Program-made: the position numbers and the translations under genes | The notes under the pieces: model-generated | The model's database searches: none | Told to the model about the DNA's origin: nothing | Seen by the model: only the letters and a program-made list of their open reading frames with translations | Source of the DNA: Fasciolopsis buskii | Lineage: Eukaryota > Platyhelminthes > Trematoda > Plagiorchiida > Fasciolidae | Assembly: GCA_008360955.1 (NCBI GenBank) | Contig: LUCM01008745.1 | Coordinates: 371,522 to 435,521 of the forward strand | Direction of reading: 5' to 3' | DNA length: 64,000 bases | Shown: piece by piece, positions 11,120 to 22,689 of the stretch | How the letters are laid out: every line of letters begins with the position of its first letter | Position numbering within the stretch: the stretch's first letter is position 1

Positions 11120-11460
11120 CAAATTTCAGATGTCTGCGGCTTTGGCATGACACCGAACCGTCGACTTTACACTGCAGCAGTCACATTGGTACTGATACGC
11201 GGCTAGGACAGATATTCGAAGACTGTCGTTGTTTGAACACCGATGTTTTCTTAGTACTGTTAGAACATGGTGGGAGAAGTTCGTCCGGAACCCTGAAGTT
11301 GGGCGCAAGGTAATGGGCCACAGCTCAATCGATCGGACAAGTAGAGTTGGAAGAGATTAAAATTTCTGGGTTTGCATTACGCATGCCCACAAACCAACTC
11401 TCCCAATATATGCTCCTTCGCGAGGCAGGCGGCAGTTGGAAGAACTGTTAAAGTTATCAA
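11120..11460 (+). pseudogene. RTE-like LINE RT C-terminal fragment
   Basis: The frame reads RRLSLFEHRCFLSTVRTWW then FVRNPEVGRKVMGH, equivalent to the RLSVFDHRCLR...RVSN.EVRRRVLG region of the LINE. After a frame change it continues with FALRMPTNQLSQYMLLREA, which precedes the GGQ.MTW tail in complete copies. The fragment ends before that tail. It is antisense inside TFIP11 intron 1. Confidence 0.75.
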
Positions 11461-12396
11461 TCCATGAGCCAGTCGAAGGATATTGAGATCCTAACCAACG
11501 GATAATCCCCAGTAGATCGAGTTAAATTAACGAGTAGAATGTTAATAAGATCTCCCAAGGTGACTAGTGAGTCCAGTGGCATCCGCTTATTCGGAAGACT
11601 TTCGTCTTCACGAAAAGTTGTGAATGAATTTCCCGCTTTGGCGAATCGCTGCGAGTAGCAACTTGCAAGTTTGCGCGAGGTTACTTGTACAAATTGAGAG
11701 ACTGATCAACGAGAGGAAGCTGACTGATCTTATTAAAATTAAGCCCGCCTGTCTCCTTGATGTTAGAGAGGACAGGGTCGCAATAAGGCATCTAACGTTT
11801 GCTGGTTAGGTCTCATAAACATTGATGAATGTGCACTCAGAGGTGAGTAGTCTACCATCGGTTTTCATTCTCAGATTTTACCCTACAAAGTTTTAAGTCC
11901 TAAGAAACCATATTTCACGTTTATCCTCCCCCTCCGAATCTGACATGCATATGTTCATAAAAGTGAAGCAGAGCTTGGCACACGCGGCAGCAAACCACAA
12001 CTCGCCAACGACGAGAACCAAGATAACAAGCTTAACAATGACTAACCTTAAAGGACCACAAGTGGCCCTAATGAACTTACTGAGGATTACCAATAACCCC
12101 CATTGCCGGTCGCAGAGGTGGACCACATTAGTAACCAGAAAATGCAACATTGTTACGTAAGTCATCAGAACGGAAATAACTTGGAAATAAAGGGCAACTT
12201 CAGGCAACACTAGTTCTAAAGGGCGTACACGTGTACGCGGCGCATCTTGTAGTAGTCTTTACAACGTCATTTACGTCAAACTGTGTGACGCTGCATACGA
12301 TAAAATCCCAACTGATAAAACCTGCATGACACATCCCTGCAGCCCTTATAATAACGCTCTCCTTTCCGAAGATCCAAATAAATTTTAGATCCCTAC

Positions 12397-12618
12397 CTTC
12401 ACTCCACCACTGACAAAGGTGATCGGTGCGGAATAATTGGCACCCTTACGCTTGAAAGCGGTGTCTCGGCCTCCAAATCCACTACGTTCCTCTTCTGAAC
12501 CAGAATCGTCTGAGGCAAAAATTCCATATATGCGCTGCTTTCTGGACTGCTTGTGCCTCCTTGATAGGGGATCCATCATGTATTCGTAGTCCGCATCCGA
12601 CACTCCAAATCGCTCCAT
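12397..12618 (-). CDS. TFIP11: Tuftelin-interacting protein 11 (TFIP11/Ntr1), N-terminal exon
   Basis: The exon encodes the TFIP11 N-terminal region: MERFGVSDADYEYMMD (family form E.FEITD.DL...), KQRIYGIFASDDSGSEEE (family YGVWA..DSDDE), then FGGRD and ANYSAPITFVSGGVK (family DYSAPVNFISAGLK). It ends in phase 0 at GTGAAG before GTAGGG, and joins the G-patch exon in frame. I chose the Met at 12618 because it directly precedes the conserved block. An in-frame Met at 12636 is possible, and the frame stays open to 12699, so the start is not certain. The protein is a splicing factor of the intron-lariat spliceosome acting in the nucleus. Confidence 0.9.
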
Positions 12619-12639
12619 TTCCGGAGAGGACCCCATTAC

Positions 12640-13400
12640 GCTGAAACGGGACCACGTCCGTGGCGTTGTCCAGGATTGAATTTTCCGCATCGGGTCCAAT
12701 TCCAGTTACATTGCAGGACTTTACGACGAGATGCCTGATCATTCAGGATTTTACGCCGAGAGCTCCTTCGATCAGATAGTGCTTTGACAACGGCAGGGTG
12801 TAAGCTTTCTTCAGTTCCTAAGGTTATATAGTGAATCGTACATGTGACTCCAACTCCCCGTTCACCTTCAAGAGGGGATAAATTAATGAGATGCTTTCCA
12901 CTTGACAGTCTCCTCAGCTTTACAATTCACACTCTGTCCTCTCCAGATTTAGCTAGCCGTACATGGTCTAGTCACCCACGCGTTCATTCCACCGCGACCA
13001 CTTCTTCCGGTAGCTTGTAGTGGAATATGAATTTGTTCGTCCGGATAGCTTCCTTAACCGAAGGTGGACCGCCAAGTGCGCTCGCCATCTGCGCATTACT
13101 CACGCACGTTTTGCTTGCATGCTCCTGTCAAACATACTCAACCCGCTACCGCTTCCGACTGTCTTTTTCTTATACCAGTCAATTGTCTGGGCTGCCAGCA
13201 TTGCGACCTTACCGAACCGAACAAAAGATGCACAAGTGGCCACAAACGTTTAAGGACAAACAAACGTAATACGAGATTTGCGATAGGACAACCGGTTCTA
13301 CAAGCTTGATCCAGCCATTCATCACTCATGTGGCAAATGATTTCCCCCTCAACCCGGTCTTCGCATGCTACCTTACAGTCATTTTTCCATTCCCTCTTAG
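12640..13400. other. TFIP11 upstream region, then unassigned sequence
   Basis: This is the likely 5' UTR and promoter side of TFIP11 (minus strand). I see no TATA box or other site I would defend. An imperfect pair of near-repeats (GGACTTTACGACGAGA and GGATTTTACGCCGAGA) lies at about 12716-12762. From about 13020 several overlapping frames exist on both strands without a recognisable product. A CR1-like LINE occupies the sequence from about 13400 on. Confidence 0.4.
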
Positions 13401-15820
13401 TGTATCGTTCCACCTTACCTGGACTCCACGATAACCTCGTATCTGGGCCAGATCCTCAAAATTCTTGAAGGCCTATATAAATTCAGCCTTTTATCCACAT
13501 CTTTCCAGGGCGTGCACGTCAAGCGCCCCCAGGCACTACTCATAAACCATGTGCCTCAAATGAGCGAATCGGCGTGTAACCACGCAAAATCTGTTCCGGC
13601 ATCTTCATATCTCTCACGAAATATTGTCCCTATGCCTGGACACAGTATTCCAAGTGCGATCGGACAAATGCCTTGAACGGAGGCAGAAAAACGTTAGGCC
13701 TCCTAGATCCTTCAGTCCGTTCAAGTTGTTGTATTACACGCCATGTTTTAGTCTCCAGTTGCTGACAGAATTGGTTTGAAGCCTGCATTCACCTCCACCC
13801 CGAAGCTTCCCACAGCCTGTTTTTGTTTCATAGTGACCTGCTGCCCAGGTGTACCCATGTGGTGAGAAGAATTAGATTCTCCTTCCACCAGCTGCTTGCA
13901 CTTGCTCAAGTTCAACGAAAGATACCATCTTACGGAGCACTGAGAAGATAGGATTTTCAGTTCCGCTGGTGGGAGACAGAAGCACCCAAATCGATAGCCC
14001 AGTTTCTTACACGTTTGAGCTTCAACAGTCCACCGCGCCTCGACTGTGAAGTTTCCCTTCTCGGGTTTCGACGCCATTTTTGCAGGTTACCTCGAGAACG
14101 TTTCCGGAATAGCAGCGATTCACCAGCGAAAGTTTGAAGGCCAAAATAAAGTACGGACTTCAACTGCAAGAGTCTGCCGCAACAACTGTCGTACCATTCG
14201 AAACTAATAGCAAGTGAGAGACAAAAGAACGTTCTAGTGCTGAGGGAAGTGAAAAGTAGTCCCTTGTGTTTCTTCGAGAAAAATGACAATTATGATGGAT
14301 GAGAAAACTACATTGGGTTGGTTTGGGAAACAACCCAGACCATGCCTTGCCCAAACAGCCATTAAGCTATGCAATATTGATAGCATATAGCAATGCGCCC
14401 GGCAGTTTTTTCTTTGCGTTTACGGCTTTGCGTGAGATGATAGGCGACTTAATGATTTTCAATGCCCTGTGCTTTTTAGATTCATTCTACGCCCTTGTGG
14501 AAAAGGGTTTTCATTGGAGACGGACATTGAGACAGATGTGCTTGGCAGACCTCGCATTAGCTGAAAGGTAACGACTAAGTCCCCCCGAACCGTCGCTGCA
14601 TAAGGAAAACAAACTCAACTACTTCAGCCCATCGGGGCACTTTAGCCCTCCTAGTCCCGGGATCATCAATGTAAAGTACCTTTGGATGTTTTCTAGGTTC
14701 TGAGGGACTAGCGGATGATCACACCCACAGCCTTGGTCACTCTTGCCCTCTAAATTGCCTACTGGGCCACAGGGCTGAAACGTCTTGTAGTTATTTCTCC
14801 TTGGGTAGAAATATGCCTGCACCTTTTGGTATTCAGTGGCATACCCCGCCTGGATTAATAGGTGAATACGAAGTTTAGTTCCGCCTGTACAATAATCTTA
14901 TAATTTTCGCGTCACCAGAAAATGAATAACCGAAGCATTTTGTTTCCACAGTAAGCTCAGGTCGAAGGCCTTCTAGAATTCCTGTCAGCCTATTTAGGCT
15001 GAATCCCTCTGTCCATTATTTGGGTCATGTCCTGCAAAAATGGAGGTAGATCTGTCCGACGCTGATTCTGTTTGTGATTTGATACATACCGGCTACATCC
15101 TGGATACAACGTTCCAATACCGTCACCATCAACGGGGGGAATATACAGTGATAGTTGCTTCTGTCAAACCCACTCAGTCCTCTGACGCTCTTGGCGTTTA
15201 CGATTTCTCGGGTTTTCCTTCTGCTGTCCCTTTCTGAAAGACTCCTTCCACACGGGCGGTCTTCCTATTCGATGCACTTTTAGGCCGGCCAAACTTAAAC
15301 GCCAATCTTATCAGCTTGTGCGTCATTTGTTCCCATGGCACATTGGCGCCGTCACTAAGAGTCTGAAATTTTAGCGCATAAGCTCCGGGGACGAAGCGAC
15401 CTCGTCGACGTCCTCATATATGGCATTCGCCACTTTTTCAGGTCCTGAGCACTTTTCTTCTCCATCCGAGACCACGACAGCCCGCGATCGTTACGCCCAA
15501 CTGCCGCCGTTACCCTTGCATCACTTACGTCTGTCTCACATTTCGTGACTGCGCTGAATCTCCCACCTGGTTCCTTGGCAGATGTATTGTGCGAGGGATT
15601 TCTCATGACTAAGGTCGACCATTTTGTGCTCGAAGTTTGCGTTCCTGATCCAGTCAGCCTCAGAGCAATCAAGGTCATCCAGGGGCAGCAGGTCCTCTCT
15701 CGTCATGGTTATCCTCCGCAGATAGTCGAGAGGATGATCGCTTTTTCCACTGGTGCTGCAGGGCTCCGGTGGACAGAAAATGTTGATGTTCCATCTGTTT
15801 AGAGTAATCAATGCTGAAAT
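13400..15820 (-). mobile_element. CR1-like LINE (endonuclease to RT C-terminus), decayed
   Basis: Read on the minus strand, the 5' part (15811-15536) is an endonuclease: LPLDDLDCSEADWI corresponds to the GDFN..E.DW motif and FEHKMVDLSHEKSLAQYICQGTRW to the following block. The middle (14000-15300) is too decayed to place motifs. The 3' part has SLNLSKCKQLVEGESNSSHH at 13.9 kb (family W.LPLN..KC) and then FVRSHLEYCVQA.GQYFVRD near 13.6 kb, the conserved C-terminal RT segment. Catalytic RT motifs were not found. It is a dead, roughly full-length copy. Confidence 0.75.
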
Positions 15821-15829
15821 CGCAGCAAA

Positions 15830-17940
15830 GCAGATGGAGTAAAGTATTTCCTTAGAGTCGCTGTTAGCGGTACGCGATCAGCACCACAAGTGCACCCCTA
15901 CACTACCATCCGCTATACTGTCTGTAAGTTTGGTAGAACTGTGGGCCTAAAAACTTCGTTAGCACTATCATTAGGCTACGTTTTCCAGTTCTGTGCAATC
16001 TGCTTCACCTGACTTCTCACAAATTTCAGCCTTTTGGTCCCACGCAATGCAGACATTACTGCAGGTGACGTCCATCCCTGCGCCCAACCTACCGCTTCTC
16101 TTTGAAATATCCGGTCATAAGCACTCGGGATAGATATTCGGGTACAGCTCCTATTTTTGGTACTTCTGGCGTTTTTGAGGCGGGCATGTTGCCATTTTTA
16201 CTCCCGTGTAGTTTCATGCCACTTTCTGAAGGCAGTCCCCCGAAAGCCACTAAATTTTTGGCCCCTCAGGTACCTCCTGGATTTCACTATTTGATGAGTC
16301 CTGGAAACAGTGCCCAATCACTTTGGAGACTGCAGATGGGTCCTGCCTTCGCGGATTACCAATTTAAATCTTACCGCTAACATGAATCTTTGGTTTAAGT
16401 CCGTCTATACGTCCGATCGCAATCCCTTGGTAAAAAGCTTGAGGAATTTTCTCGGTTGTTTCTGCGAAAATATCCGGATATCGATGGCTCCCAAGTTCTA
16501 CCAAAAATTGTCTGGTGGGGTAATGAGCTCGCTCTCGTTCGGTTCTCCACTTCCACAACGGAAACACTATTTGCCAGTGCAGCCATCCTCACATCCCCTA
16601 ATTTATCCAGCACCTTCGGCGGCAAATCTTTATTTTTCTGATGGGCTTAACTACAACAATTTTAAGCCATGCCCTTTATAACTGCATTTCTCTGGGGACC
16701 CAGTGTCAGCATGGAATTGGCTTCTAGTCAGTAAGTGCATCTATCTCCTCTTGGAGTAGCTGAACCTCGTGTCCCCTCTGAGACTTTATGATGGCCTTCC
16801 TTCTGGCCCCCTGTGGATTGGCAGCCGTACACTTGCCTTAACCACTATGATTTCGGGGTCATTGGTACAAGCCCGCTTCAGTGGAATATTCGTTTTGCTC
16901 CCCTTCCGAACGTTTATCCTTGTAGACCTCAGTCTGAATCGCGCCGAGGATCATCAACAGAAATCCTCGGTTGAGATTCCGGGGTTGAATCAATTCCTTT
17001 CTGTTCACTTTTGGTGGCGGGTCGCCCCAGCTTTCCCATACTGGATACAAACAGAAGACCCATTTCAATTTATCGTGCAAGACGTAGAGATCCATTTTGT
17101 CAGGCCTCGAACAGATGGATATGGTGTGGTACCATAGGCTACATAAATCACTCCTTATGCCAAATTTTCACACATCCGTGTTATAACTACCAGCGTCGTT
17201 GACTCTAACCTATCTTGCGTTATCCGGTTCCAGAGGGCTCTGACTGGTTTTTCATGTTGTGCTTGAGATGAGCTTTTGAGTACTGGTGTCTCGGTACAAA
17301 CGTTTGACAATTGCCTAAGTGGCTGAAAACAATACGGACTAAGACGCTCAAGGATAGGTTCCCAGTGAAACGGGATTTTGCCTGAGGTAAGTCAGTGTAC
17401 CGTGCCGAAAGTCGTGGAATATACCATATATCATATGTCGGATCACCTAGAGTTCTAACGCAACCCCTGTTAGTTGCTTCCAGGACACCTTAGGGTATTC
17501 TCCTAGGCGATCATCCGCTTCACCCAATTTTTTTCCAAACCAACAGGGCATATGTGCCAGCAGCAAGTCGCCTATGCATTCCTTTGCCTGCTGACTTTAA
17601 CGTCCTTATATCTCTCGTATAATAAACCACCCTTTACCAGTTCCGAAGGTTTGATCTGTTGACGAGCTTTCCATTGTGCAGTGGGGCAATTAAGTTCGCA
17701 CGACTGAAAAATGGTGTGAAATTATTCATCGCACCGCATCAATGGGAGACTAAGTGTACCGTGGGTGCCCTAAAGCCGATTTGCAATGTAAAAAGAGGAA
17801 CAAGCATCCGCTGAATGCAGATATAGGAATTCATTTCATCAAGCTTGCATTTTAATAACGTCAAAAATCTCGATTGCATGTGTCTGAACGACATATTTAA
17901 AGAATATTACATCAATTTACCAATCGGTTGCTGATGGACA
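15830..17940. other. Unassigned, possibly 5' part of the CR1-like LINE
   Basis: Minus-strand frames of 60-80 codons at 16364-16625 and 16859-17095 lie upstream of the endonuclease at 15.8 kb. They could be remnants of a LINE first ORF, but I recognise no domain: one has a short charged, coiled-coil-like stretch and another a basic C-terminus. A 122-codon plus frame at 16769-17137 has no motif either. I do not assign a product. Confidence 0.3.
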
Positions 17941-19260
17941 AATCCCTAAACAGTGGCCGACAATAATGCTTTATCACTTTTGGATCTTCACAAAAATGAA
18001 TACCACTTAGAACTTTAGCTATCTTGATAGCACCAATCAGATCGCCCCGGGTTTCGGCTTTCCAGTGACAACAACCCCAAGCTACTTATTCTCTGCTCAC
18101 AAACCCTCTGCCACTTAACTTCCGTTATGCACACGGGCAGTAATGAAATCTCATCCAAATGATTAGTATCCTTTTGGAAGAGCTGAGACCAAGCCTGAAT
18201 GCAGTAGTCTAAGAAAGGCTTGTAGAGGGACCGAAATCCCCATATTGTGCCTTGAAAGCCTCGACCTCCTTTCTGAAACCTCTTTCCTGGCTTTGTGTGC
18301 AGGTGCAGCGCACTGAACGTCTCATTTAGCAACTGATGTGAGGTCCCACCAGTGGAAAATTTTCCTATTCACTTAACTAATATCCCAATTTCAGCGACAG
18401 GAGACGATCAGTTACCGAGACCAGCGTTCTGGTTGTGATGAAAAAACATTTTTACTGGCATGCCTACATCTATTCCGCGGGTTACTGAGTCTTCGAAGCA
18501 CGGGAGGTTTGTAAGACAGGTCGTGTGTTTCAGTAATCCGTGTTGAGTGGGGCACACCATGGTTTGTTGCGTCAAGTGCAGATGCGTGCTCCACGATAAT
18601 GCGTCCGAACACTTTGTCCAGGATGCTTTTCGGGCTCGCTAGTCTGCAATTCCCTACTGTCGACCGCTAGCCACCCTTGTGTCTAGCCACTGCTTCTGCC
18701 GCTTCCCAGTCCTGTGGCGAATATTCCCGGTGCAGACATGCCTCGTGCAGCTGACAGATCTGCCCCCAGAAAGTAAGTCAGAGGCTTTATATTAGCCGGG
18801 TGAACCACTTCTGAGCCAGTTGATTCAGCGACGTCGTAATTCCCTAGGCGAGGACAAACCGTATCCCCTGAGTTGTCTGTGTCTGGCGAGGGGAGTGGAA
18901 AATCTGGCTCTTTGTGAAAGCTTTCACCTACCTTACGCTGACTGACAAAGTGGCCACAGTAATTTTGCCTTGTCGCTGCAGTCCACTGCAACAGAAGCTG
19001 CTTTCGTTGCTAGTGAACCAACCCCCTTCCCTAAGCAGCCCCCTTCAGTAAACATGCGAATAATATTTCTCCGGCTGCTTCTTGCCGTACTTAGAGTAGC
19101 TTGCCGCGTAGCTGTGCCTTGGCTTTTGTACCACAACATTAGCCTCAATTCCTTTCTTCGCATGTCGGGTCCATGGCTGATTGGTCTCGTAGGCTCATAC
19201 AGAAGCCAAACTCGATCCCGAAGTTTTATAGCCCTACGTATGCCTGCCCTCCACATTGCT
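17940..19260 (-). mobile_element. CR1-like LINE fragments (linker and RT C-terminus)
   Basis: At 19256-19150 the minus frame reads IRRAIKLRDRVWLLYEPTR, the basic linker between endonuclease and RT of CR1-type LINEs. At 18332-18015 it reads SLYKPFLDYCIQAWSQLFQK, DTNHLDEISLL and ISSLGLLSLESRNPGRSDW, the RT C-terminal segment. The RT core between them is not recognisable. The 18210-17940 piece is closely similar at nucleotide level to plus-strand 38000-38275, so both come from one family and are about as old. Confidence 0.75.
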
Positions 19261-22101
19261 TTCCTACCTGCATTTTTCGTCCATTCTGCGATGGAGGCTC
19301 GTCATTTCAGTTAAGTTTCGTTTACACAGGACTGACCTGACCGCAACAATCAAAAGGGCTCCCGGATGGGTTTGTGGTCGGTAAGTTTTCTTGGCTCTCA
19401 ACGATTCGCAGGAGTGGATGCTGTTCGTTTTTTGTAGGGTAGAGTTTCCAGATTTTGCACAAACTGAACATGATGTTTAGTATACCGCGGAACTGGAATT
19501 GTTTTGTTCTCATGTTTCTCGTAAGCTCACTTCCAACTGTTTTTTTGCTGCAGACACATATATATTACTCTTCTCGACTTGCGGCGATAGAGGGTTAGTT
19601 TGGTCCAGCTCGATCCACCTCATTTTGGTCCATTTTGCGCAAGACCGTAATAGCTCTTACGGCCAACACCGAGTCCAGACTTTCTTTTGATGGTATGCAA
19701 AATTTTGGCGTTACAGTTCAAGTTTGGTTAGCTGAAAAAAGAGATTATTCGCTATAATGCGAGGAGAGTGGAGGCCTTCTCTTCACCAGTGAGATAAGAG
19801 AACTTCCACTGGGCTAGCATTCTATTATTCCATAATATCATTCTCCCATATTTCCTAATCACCCGGTCTGTTTTGCACTCGGTATCGAGTCTCAACTGGC
19901 TATTTTCAAAGTGCATTTCTGACTTCAGCATTGGTTGCTTCCAAAGATGGACCGTTCCAAACCCCAACAGTATGTTGCAGAACGGTTTGCGCACACATTT
20001 ACCACAAAGCGGAACTTCTGCAGTCTAGCACTAATGCCTCGTATTCTCTCCTCAGTAGCTCGTCTGAACATGTCGTCAGGGTTCGCTCTCGACAAACCCC
20101 CACTATATTGGACGTTTTCGCTATATCTCCCCTGAACCTACGCTCTTCCATTTATCACAGGTTTAGGTCTTTCTGTCTTATTTTGTATGACTTGCCTGCC
20201 TGTCTATCAATCGCTATGGGGCCGGCACTTAACTAATCTCTACGTGAGTCAAGCCGGCGTCAGGGGATGCCACCTTTGTTTATGCGCAATAATCTAAATA
20301 TGGCAAAGTGAATGCATACCGCTTGAATTCTGCAGGATACAAAAGACCATAATCTGAAGAGCTCCCACCTTGATTTTCAAAATGCGCTTTTCACTGTTAG
20401 GCCCTTAGTTTGCTGGAACTCACCGACTAAGATCTTATCGAATTCGCCTACTACAGACAGTTCTTTTGAGGTACTGGTTAGAAGGGAACTTGCAATTTTT
20501 TTCATTACATTATCATGCAAATTTCTGTGCATTTTTGCATTTTCTCTTTGCACTGGGAATACCTTGCTCACTGTAACGTCAGCTGCCTGAGGTCTCTTTA
20601 AAATCTTATCACAAACACAGGCGTCTATGGGCCCTTTAAGCTGTTGCTGGTAAATGTTCTTTCCATCAACAAAAGACGCCTCCCGTGCACTTATCCGCCG
20701 CAACAGATTGTGACTGCATTCTAATAACTGAAGCCTGGCCAACAGAATTTTCTTTTGCGGACAAAATTGCTGTTGCGGGTTATCCTTACTGCCTTAAAAA
20801 TATATTGCCACAGCGAGAATGGGATGCCTAGTATGCAATATAGACGGTTTCAGGACGGCATACTTAAACCAACTTACTCTCGACAATAGTTATAACTATA
20901 CATGGCTTAAAATGGAGCTTGAACTGCAGCTGCTATTGTGTCGTGCACACTGCTCGCCCTGCCTGAGCTTTGGTTGCAGATTCCACATAACTGAAGCACC
21001 TGACGTGTTCGACGACCAATAGCTGGGGAATTGAACGCCCCTGAAATATTTCGGTCCTCGTATTTGGCCCCTTGCCACCTCAGGCGCTTCCCGAATGCGG
21101 TAATTCTTGGAGGACAGACTCAGCATTCTATATCTTACACAACTCGCAATGGCAATACGGAACTGATTTTCTTATTGGAATTAACGGAATTGATAATCAC
21201 TGTTGAGAACAGTTTTTCAAGATGTGACCACTCGCAAGATTGCTGCTATTCCTTGTTCTGTCATATGCCCCAAAAGCAAACGCCCCAAAGGCCATTTCAC
21301 AAAGCCTGCTGGAAGACATTATTCGCTTTAGTTTTTGCCCAAAACTGGGCGGGCTTCTTATGAATAATCCCCAGCTAGCAATCGGCTGATTATGAGCTGT
21401 TTTTGGAATACTGTCTAGCTCCAGCTAATAAAAACTTTGCCTATCAGCTGAAGTCAGAGAGAATATACTTACTCGTATGCAATCTCAGCTCTGCTGGCTA
21501 CGAGACAAAATCAACAAAACAGAGGTTTCTCACTGCGCTGTAAACCGGTACTCTGACAACTTTCTGATTCAAAATGGTCTCAATAACGTTTACAACTGTA
21601 ATAAATTAGAAAATTTGGCGTAGTTGGTAAAATAAGAAGGCCCACAGCCTCTCAAACTAAGTCGTCAACCTTCTACCGCAACCCACTGTCGCAGGACCTT
21701 TAAGATACAACCGACGCATTCACGTCCTAGTTGCCTTCGCTGACTAGGGATGACAGAAATTTCCCTCGAAGTTACGTTATCTGTGACGCTAATCATCTGT
21801 TCGCCACCGCTTCCAAACCTTAAGGAATATCCTTCCACGCTGCCTATATGAGAACCGTTTACCTATAAGGTCAAGAAGCCTTAGCTGTAGGAGCTCGCAG
21901 GTTCCGAAGCCTTGCTACTTGCACTGTGTTTGAAGTCATTTATTTTTTCCATGAAGTACAGCTGTTATCCCCTAAGTTGAACCCTTCAGTGATTGTAACT
22001 ACCCAGAAGAAGGGAGCCGGCTCGACCTGTCCATCTGTGGATCAGCAAACTGCAGTGTTCATAGAACGATTGATTGGCGCGGAACTTCTCTAACATCTCA
22101 G

Positions 22102-22124
22102 TCATATGCCATATGCCATATGCC
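22102..22124. repeat. Short 7-bp tandem repeat (CATATGC)n
   Basis: Three full units plus a partial one of CATATGC; the NdeI-like palindrome CATATG recurs in each unit. No gene is nearby. Confidence 0.9.
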
Positions 22125-22338
22125 GCAAATTTTCACGCCGGCACTCATGAGACCAACGTTATCCATGGATGGGTTTACATGTTTTCCCCTACTGGGAACT
22201 CTTAGTGTTAAAGGTTTAAAACAAAGTATTTATTCTAAGTCACAGCGAATATTACTATCATGATAATAGCAATAATCATAATAGTTACAAAAACAGACAT
22301 TTTAGTACATGCAAAAGCCTTATATGGAAATCTGAGTG

Positions 22339-22356
22339 TTCTTCTTCTTCTTCTTC
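22339..22356. repeat. (CTT)6 microsatellite
   Basis: Six uninterrupted CTT units in otherwise unassigned sequence. Confidence 0.9.
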
Positions 22357-22689
22357 AACTTTCTCGGCATTCACGGCACTCCAAAGCCCGTTATTTTTGA
22401 GTGGTGGGTGTTGATTTGTCGCAAGTAACAGCCTGGTCGGAGGTCAGTGCAGTGCGGTGTTATCGAACCGGTTACGTCAGTTGGTAAACTGTGCAAAAAC
22501 GCTGCATGAGAGAGCCAGAGTATAATGATAGACTAAGTAAGCACGAAGATCGAGAAGTAAGCATTCAGCAGAGGCCAATTGAAGCGACTTGATGTTGACT
22601 CAGTACGAATGATCATTGCTGCTCACCTTGGCTTATTTCACGAGAATTAGAGCCAATGGTGATATGGCCAATCGGCGATTGATGAGTCG

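Larger units (their letters stand above)
2813..12396 (-). other. TFIP11: TFIP11 intron 1 (9.6 kb), loaded with transposons
   Basis: The donor is GTGAAG followed by GTAGGG at 12396, and the acceptor is TTTAAATCAG ending at 2813. Both exons are in phase 0, so they join in frame. Inside are at least five LINE fragments and one gypsy remnant, most of them in plus orientation, that is antisense to the gene. Positions 9460-11120 and 11470-12390 show nothing I can assign, apart from an unrecognised 123-codon frame at 10059-10430 (+) with no visible motif or splice signals. Confidence 0.85.

Noticed and set aside
13020..13413. Overlapping frames on both strands upstream of TFIP11
   Set aside because: Four overlapping frames in different phases without motifs; probably compositional, next to a decayed CR1 tail.
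22440..22500. Possible tRNA-derived SINE head (GTTACGTCAGTTGGTAAAC)
   Set aside because: Only a weak A-box match; no B box, no tail and no second copy in the window.
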